DNA of 64,000 nucleotides from Polytrichum commune (Eukaryota; Streptophyta; Polytrichopsida; Polytrichales; Polytrichaceae). The translations under genes and the position numbers were made by a program. The stretch is from contig OX485804.1 of assembly GCA_950295325.1 (NCBI GenBank), positions 14,880,001 through 14,944,000 on the forward strand, given 5' to 3'. The notes below the pieces were generated by a model that was given only the letters and a program-made list of their open reading frames with translations, did not search any database and was not told the DNA's origin. Positions 58,545 to 64,000 of the stretch are shown here, piece after piece (position 1 is the stretch's first letter; the number at the start of each line of letters is the position of its first letter).

Positions 58545-58952
58545 CACGGGGAGGTCACTTCATTGTCAAGTTGACACCACGTGCGGACAAAGTTTGCTAC
58601 CCCTATATTACATGCCATATATAATTTTAAAATTTATGATATTTTTTCTACATATACATAACCATTGATAGTATCTTTTGTATACTTTTTTGAAAATTTT
58701 AGTCATGTTTTTTTTTTTAGTAATTTTTTAGTTCAATTATGTGTCATTCTAGATAGAAATGGTATGTTTTATGAAAAAAACAAATCATCAAATTTAGTTA
58801 CCACTCTTGACTATGTCATAGGTATTGTGTATATCTACTCATGAAAAAATTTTGAAAAACATTTGACTCATTTTGGTGGTGCAACTTACCAAAAGAAGAT
58901 TTTTTTTGGTCGCACGTGGTGTTCAACTTCACAATGGAGTGATCTACCCGTG
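58545..58952. mobile_element. MITE with 48-bp TIRs, second copy
   Basis: A 408-bp element with CACGGGGAGGTCACT and CACGGGTAGATCACT ends, flanked by the 8-bp repeat TGTGTATC at 58537-58544 and 58953-58960. It aligns to 17681-18090 in inverse orientation along its whole length. Subterminal ACGTGCGGACAA is at 58579-58590 and its inverse at 58907-58918. More diverged than the first copy, including between its own two arms. No coding capacity. Confidence 0.9.
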
Positions 58953-58960
58953 TGTGTATC

Positions 58961-60480
58961 ATTTTCAAAATAATCCAACATTTAGTTTTATAAGTATTTT
59001 GTTTCAAATCAATTGTCTAGCTACAATAGTTCCAAAGCTCAATCGAGGTAGAACACTACTCGTGTTTAACAACCTCGCATGTTACGATGTCATCCTACGA
59101 GTTTTTGATAGTTCTAATAGGTTCAACCAACATGGGAAGTGCACCAAATCATCCTTTGAGTGTGTGGACATGACAATTCTCTAGAGCCCACATTAAGTTC
59201 CAACCCACACCAAATCTCCAATTTAAATTAGTGTGGGCCACATTGTTTTTTTTTGGGGAAATTGACGGGTTGACTATTTTATTTCATGCTACTTTTATCC
59301 TTGAACAATGTTACCATGAAACTTTGTTGTCTTGATTGGAAGTCTTTGAGAAGACTTATGGGATGACCCAAGGTCTTGACTCCACATTATTTCCACCATA
59401 AGTAGACACGTACAATGGCCCACATTTCATATTTACGCACTAATTTCCACCCACACTGATACGAATGTTCAATGTAGATATATGTTAGTCAAATTGAATT
59501 TTCATAAAACTACTTAAGGTATGCATGTTTTATTCAACTAATTTTCTTGATCAAAACACATATATTTGATTGGTGTGTGCTTAGGTGAGGATCAAAGAAC
59601 AAACACCATAAAGACACGTGATTATAAGAGATTGGGCTACATCTTCGAGTTTTATATACCGCTCCACACTCAATAGTGATCACAATTGGGAGGACTTGTG
59701 TACCTGTTTAGCGTAAGAATCAACAAATGTGCATGTCCGATAATCATAACTAAACCAAGAAAGCTTTAGCTATGAAATTGCTATTTTGGGTTGATGATTC
59801 ATCGTAAATTTGCTAATGTAGCACAACTTCAAAGACATAAATTTAATCAATAGAAGATGGAGAAACAAGAAACTCTAGCCAAGTAACACTTGCATAAGGT
59901 AGATGGCTCTTAAATCATTACTTTTCTCAACTAGTCCGTTTCTCCTAGGATATGAAACGCGGGGATTAGTATAAGATAGGTAGCAAATCCAATACGTGAC
60001 CATAGCCGAATTCCTCGTAATTCATGGAGATCATAGGAACATCTGATTCCTTAACAAAGTGAAAATCCTTCTGCTGGTAAAATTGTTACCTGGTGCCCCC
60101 AATATTATGTTGGCTATTTGTTTAACCCAGAGTAATCAACACATTTAGAACACATACTCCAATCTCTTCTAAACACGTGTATAATTTGATATCCGTTCTT
60201 GGAGCCACACCTGTTGGCATGCCACTTAAATACTATAAGTGTCCGACTAAGATAAGTAACCGAATTAAGCACGTCTACCTTACCTTTATGTAAGTTGTGT
60301 GTGAATTATGAAGGGGGGGAGGCTAGGGCATGATGTGTTGACTTATTCTAGTATTATAGTGCACCGTCCCATTAAAAAACACAGGTAAGGTACTTGGTCC
60401 TACTTCATAGTTTATTATGGCACTAGGGATGCCCCCCCCCTTCACGAAATGTTCAAAGAGAGTAGGATCGATATCTAGGT
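58961..60480. other. Gene-free stretch upstream of calnexin
   Basis: AT-rich, with no gene recognised. From about 60300 on, C/G runs appear and base composition changes towards that of the calnexin promoter. Confidence 0.35.
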
Positions 60481-60587
60481 TTCCGCCTGATTGTATCCTT
60501 ATCTACCCTACACCGACATGAACGACTTCCCCCCCACGGAAAGTTTCTCCCTAAAACAAGCGATTGCATCATCGCTCCCCCCTCGGA

Positions 60588-60592
60588 CCAAT
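60588..60592 (+). promoter_or_regulatory. CCAAT box 1 of calnexin
   Basis: GGACCAATGAGAG in the GC-rich promoter region about 440 bp before the start codon. CCAAT boxes bind NF-Y, which together with bZIP factors drives genes for endoplasmic-reticulum chaperones in plants and animals. Confidence 0.4.
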
Positions 60593-60628
60593 GAGAGCGC
60601 CCCGATTGAGCAGTGTCGGCCCCTTCGA

Positions 60629-60633
60629 CCAAT
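60629..60633 (+). promoter_or_regulatory. CCAAT box 2, weak ERSE-like
   Basis: CGACCAATCAGAATCGTCCATC: the CCAAT is followed after nine bases by CCATC, which matches only three of the five bases of the ER stress element partner CCACG. Forty-one bases from the first box. A real ERSE is not proven. Confidence 0.35.
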
Positions 60634-61029
60634 CAGAATCGTCCATCTCATCGGGCCCTTGTTTTCAGTCTCTTGCCCGTCACTGCAGCCTGCCCCCCCC
60701 CCCTCCATGTCTTTGATGCCGTCACTCCCTAGGGCTCTCCACACTAATTTAGAGGCTTACTGCCACACCAGCCTTGGAAAACACGAATAACTAAAACTAT
60801 TATTTCCATAAGCCGCACCTAGCCTGGTGCAGTAACCGGAGGGTTGGCCATGTATAATTCTCATGCACAATTCGCTAACAGTCATCCATCCGTCCGAACG
60901 GATGACATACACGGACAGACATGTTCATCCATCCATGGGGCTTCCAGGGCCTTCCCTTCCTTCTTCACATCAGGGTTTCCTCCGACATTTGCACTGGAAC
61001 CCTCCGTCTTTGCAGAGCCGCTTGTGGCC

Positions 61030-64000
61030 ATGGCGACGCGCAGATCCTTCTCCTTAGGGCTGCTACTGCTCGTGTGCGCTTGTTTCGGCCTCGCCGCTTC
61101 GTTGTCCGACACTGTGAGTCTCTTCTTACCCTTCATTTCGATGTACGCCATGTCGTTTTTGGTTGTACATCGATGTAACTCTCGGCAGGGTTTGAGGCGA
61201 GGGTTTGTGCGACGTTGAGCTGGAAAGTTCGTCCTTGCCCTCGGAGTCGCTCATCGATTAGATCGAACTGCGGAGCCACGGTGGAATAATGTTTGAGCTC
61301 GTGGTGTAGCATTTTCAATCACGTCGATGTGAGCTATGCTGAGGACATTGGTTGCGGCAGGGGTGTGTGGGTTGAAAGGCAACGAGGTTACAGGCGTAGG
61401 TTTGTAGCGCTTTGGTTGTCGTGTGCTGTATTGTGGTTTCATAGTCTTGTATGATGTCGGTCGAGTTCTTGGAAAGTTCCGCTGGGATTATGACGATGAT
61501 GTTATATGATACGATTGTTGTGTACTCTTTTCGTCACATTCTCACCTACAGAGAGCCTGCATTTGAGGCTTGGTATATGTTCCCTTCAGATGCTCTCCTT
61601 CGGACAAAGCAAGAAGGTGTTCTTGATCTTTATGAGCTTCTTGGTGTGTTTATAAGCTCTAGCGTTCTGTGTTTTGTGTCCTTCGTTTTTCTCTCTATGA
61701 TGAGGTAGCTAGGCACGGGTTGTTGGCATCACGGTCATTTCACCTGAACGCGGTGTCTGCGGTAATTGATACTAGTCCAGTTTCTTCTGACATCCAAGCA
61801 GCGCAAATTTTTCCTGATTGATGCGGAAAGATGTTTCTTGGTCGTCGAACGGCACTTGGAGGATGCGTTTCTTGAAGTTCGGGGTTGAATACGAGGACGT
61901 AGTCTAGACATCTGTTACGAATACGATGGGTTGCCCTCCATGCGGTCTAGACAAAGGCATAGACCGGAAACCTTGTGGAATCGGTTCTTTGTCCCCAGTT
62001 GGTTAACTGGTTACAAATGATCAACATGACGCCTGTTTTTACTCGACTCTTGTATGTTCATTATTGAAGGATCTGTGTCTGGTCCTCATATGATGGTCTG
62101 GTCATTCTAGCTTCACTTGATGCTACGTCTCCTGAATATCTGGGAGCTGAGGCTTCTACATGCTCATGTCAATTTGGAATGCGTTTGCTTGTAGGAATTC
62201 ATCTACGATCTTTCAATATACATACATCTTTTGACCCCTCGGCATTTTTGTGTGGCAGGTGTTTTACGATTCTTTCGATGAAAATTTTGAGGGACGATGG
62301 GTTGTTTCACAGAGCAGTGATTATGGAGGTACTACGATTATCCTTATCGTGATCCTTCCGATGATGGGTTGGTTTTTACAGAATGCTGCAATTTCAATAT
62401 CATAGCTGGAAATTCAGGTCTGAATGTGGTCCGTTATCTTGCAATGTCCCTCCCATTGTATGTTTTAGGACGAAAGTGTGTTAGGGGTAAATTGGTCTGA
62501 AATGGTTCGCAGAGTTTTCTACAAAGTGGTTGTTATGATTTGCAGGAAAGTGGAAGCATGAGAAGAGTGAGGGCCATGACGACTATGGTTTGTTAGTAAG
62601 CGAGAAGGCAAAGAAATACGGCATAGCTACTGACCTTCCTGAGAAGGTCGATCCCAAGGATGGCGCATTGGTACTGCAATACGATTTGCGGTTGCAGAAT
62701 GGGCTTGAGTGCGGTGGAGCATACCTGAAGTTTTTGCAACCACAGGTATGTGTTCTTGGCCCTGATGAGGCCTTATGGGTTTATGAGATGCTTTCCTGAT
62801 CCAAATCCTGCATTATCCAAATTAATTCCGTTAGTACAAGTTCAACCTGGAGAGACAATGTTGATTGTGTATGTTCGTACATTATGGAACATATGCAAAT
62901 ACCCTACAATAAGTAGGGTTTGCAGGTAGTCAGAAAGTCAATTATTACAGAAAGTGCCCTTGGATGCAATCTAAGGTTGTGTGAAATGCCATTTACAATT
63001 GCAGGAGGCAGGCTGGACAGCCAATGATTTCAACAATGAGTCTCCTTACTCCATCATGTTTGGTCCAGACAAGTGTGGAGCCACCAACAAAGTCCACTTC
63101 ATTTTCCGACACAAAAACCCAACTACTGGGAAATATGTGGAGCATCATCTTCAGAATCCTCCTGTTCCTACCGGCGACAAGCTGTCGCACGTCTACACCG
63201 CCATCATTTACCCAAACAACACTCTGAAGATTTTGATCGATGGTGAGGAGAAGAAGTCTGCCGATCTTTTGTCAAGTGACTTCGAGCCAACAGTGATCCC
63301 ACAGAAGACCATTCCTGATCCTGAAGACAAGAAACCTCAAGATTGGGACGATAGAGCCAAGATCCCTGATCCTGAGGCATCGAAACCTGATGACTGGGAT
63401 GAGGATGCTCCCAGAGAGATTGAAGACCTTGATGCCGAGAAGCCAGAGGTAAATTCCCAGAAGACCCTCGTGGATTCTGCTCAATTGAAAAGTTGGATGC
63501 ACATCGTGAGTTTCTAGCATGTGTAAGATAATGTTTAGGATCAATCACAGGCCTTCTGACAGGTTTCTAGTCAAATGAGATGTGAAATGTTGCATTTTAT
63601 TATTTTTGAAAACTACTAAAATTATATTCAACTTGTAGGGATGGCTGGATGACGAGCCTGATGAAGTTGACGACCCAGAAGCAGAGAAGCCTGAGGATTG
63701 GGATGATGAAGAAGATGGTGAGTGGGAGCCCCCTAAGATCTCCAACCCCAGGTGTGAGGAGGCTCCAGGTTGCGGTGAGTGGAAACGCCCCTCCAAGCCT
63801 AACCCTGCTTATAAGGGAAAATGGAGAGCACCAATGATTGACAACCCAGCATACCAAGGCATCTGGGCCCCACAGCAGATCCCCAATCCCGAATATTTTG
63901 AGCTGGAGAAGCCCAACTTGGAAGCTGTAGCTGCGATCGGCATTGAAATCTGGACGATGCAGGACGGAATCTTATTTGATAACATTTTGGTAGCACACGA
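61030..64000 (+). CDS. CNX: Calnexin, exons 1-5 (3' part outside)
   Basis: Membrane-bound lectin chaperone of the endoplasmic reticulum that holds monoglucosylated glycoproteins during folding. Exons: 61030-61113, 62259-62328, 62546-62745, 63005-63448 and 63639 onward, all with GT-AG introns (phases 0, 1, 0, 0). Exon 1 encodes a signal peptide (MATRRSF, then a leucine-rich core, ending AASLSD). Exons 2-4 give the lectin domain: [40 protein letters not shown] and [11 protein letters not shown], with the paired cysteines. From [14 protein letters not shown] the P-domain has four type-1 repeats, the last being [14 protein letters not shown], then type-2 repeats [22 protein letters not shown] and [12 protein letters not shown]. 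Exon 5 ends here at [17 protein letters not shown]; the membrane anchor and acidic tail lie beyond the window. An upstream in-frame ATG at 60844 would hide the signal peptide, so 61030 is preferred. Confidence 0.95.

Overview
The window looks like nuclear DNA of a land plant with a large, repeat-rich genome. The evidence is an intron-containing plant calnexin gene, Ty1/copia and Ty3/gypsy retrotransposons, a LINE, a CACTA-type element and a MULE/SWIM-type transposase relic, all set in long AT-rich, gene-poor DNA. I cannot name the species; the repeats and the single-exon LURP-one/Tubby-C-like gene would suit a seedless plant or a gymnosperm, but that is a guess. There are no operons, rRNA genes, CRISPR arrays or functional tRNA genes. 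Only two host genes can be supported.

Layout. 1-9.7 kb: no recognisable gene; a truncated SINE (1170-1279), a solo LTR with a 5-bp target-site duplication (3998-5765), and a tandem array of small hairpins (6905-7285). 9.7-12.3 kb: a ~560-bp tandem duplication whose second copy is split by a pogo/Tigger-like relic carrying a CENP-B-type helix-turn-helix; then a ~560-bp MITE. 12.96-15.96 kb: degenerate ~250-290-bp repeats that resemble the leader of the gene they lead into, a single-exon gene with a LURP-one/Tubby-C-like domain and a Gly-Asp-rich minisatellite tail. 17.7-18.1 kb: a MITE with 48-bp terminal inverted repeats.

18.1-27.1 kb: a minus-strand Ty3/gypsy relic with its 3' LTR, broken by a CACTA-type element (21503-22855), a solo LTR (24037-25671) and a duplicated 392-bp integrase block. 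28.47-28.82 kb: a full-length tRNA-related SINE. 29.5-32.6 kb: a decayed MULE/SWIM-type transposase. 33.6-37.7 kb: two solo LTRs of one family facing each other, the second holding a 1.3-kb element with its own ORF. 41.55 kb: a 334-bp MITE with related ends. 45.16-51.60 kb: a Ty1/copia element with identical LTRs but a damaged coding region. 52.1-57.7 kb: a nest of LINE, LTR and CACTA element with an internal tRNA-like segment. 58.5-59.0 kb: a second copy of the 48-bp-TIR MITE. 61.03-64.0 kb: the first five exons of calnexin, running off the window.

The most novel-looking results are: (i) four non-autonomous DNA elements of different sizes sharing GC-rich ends, 8-bp target duplications and a CGTGCGA-like motif about 35 bp inside the ends; (ii) two CACTA-type elements carrying a polymerase III A/B-box segment; (iii) the hairpin array with conserved loop and co-varying arms; (iv) an LTR family in which copies carry private tandem repeats.
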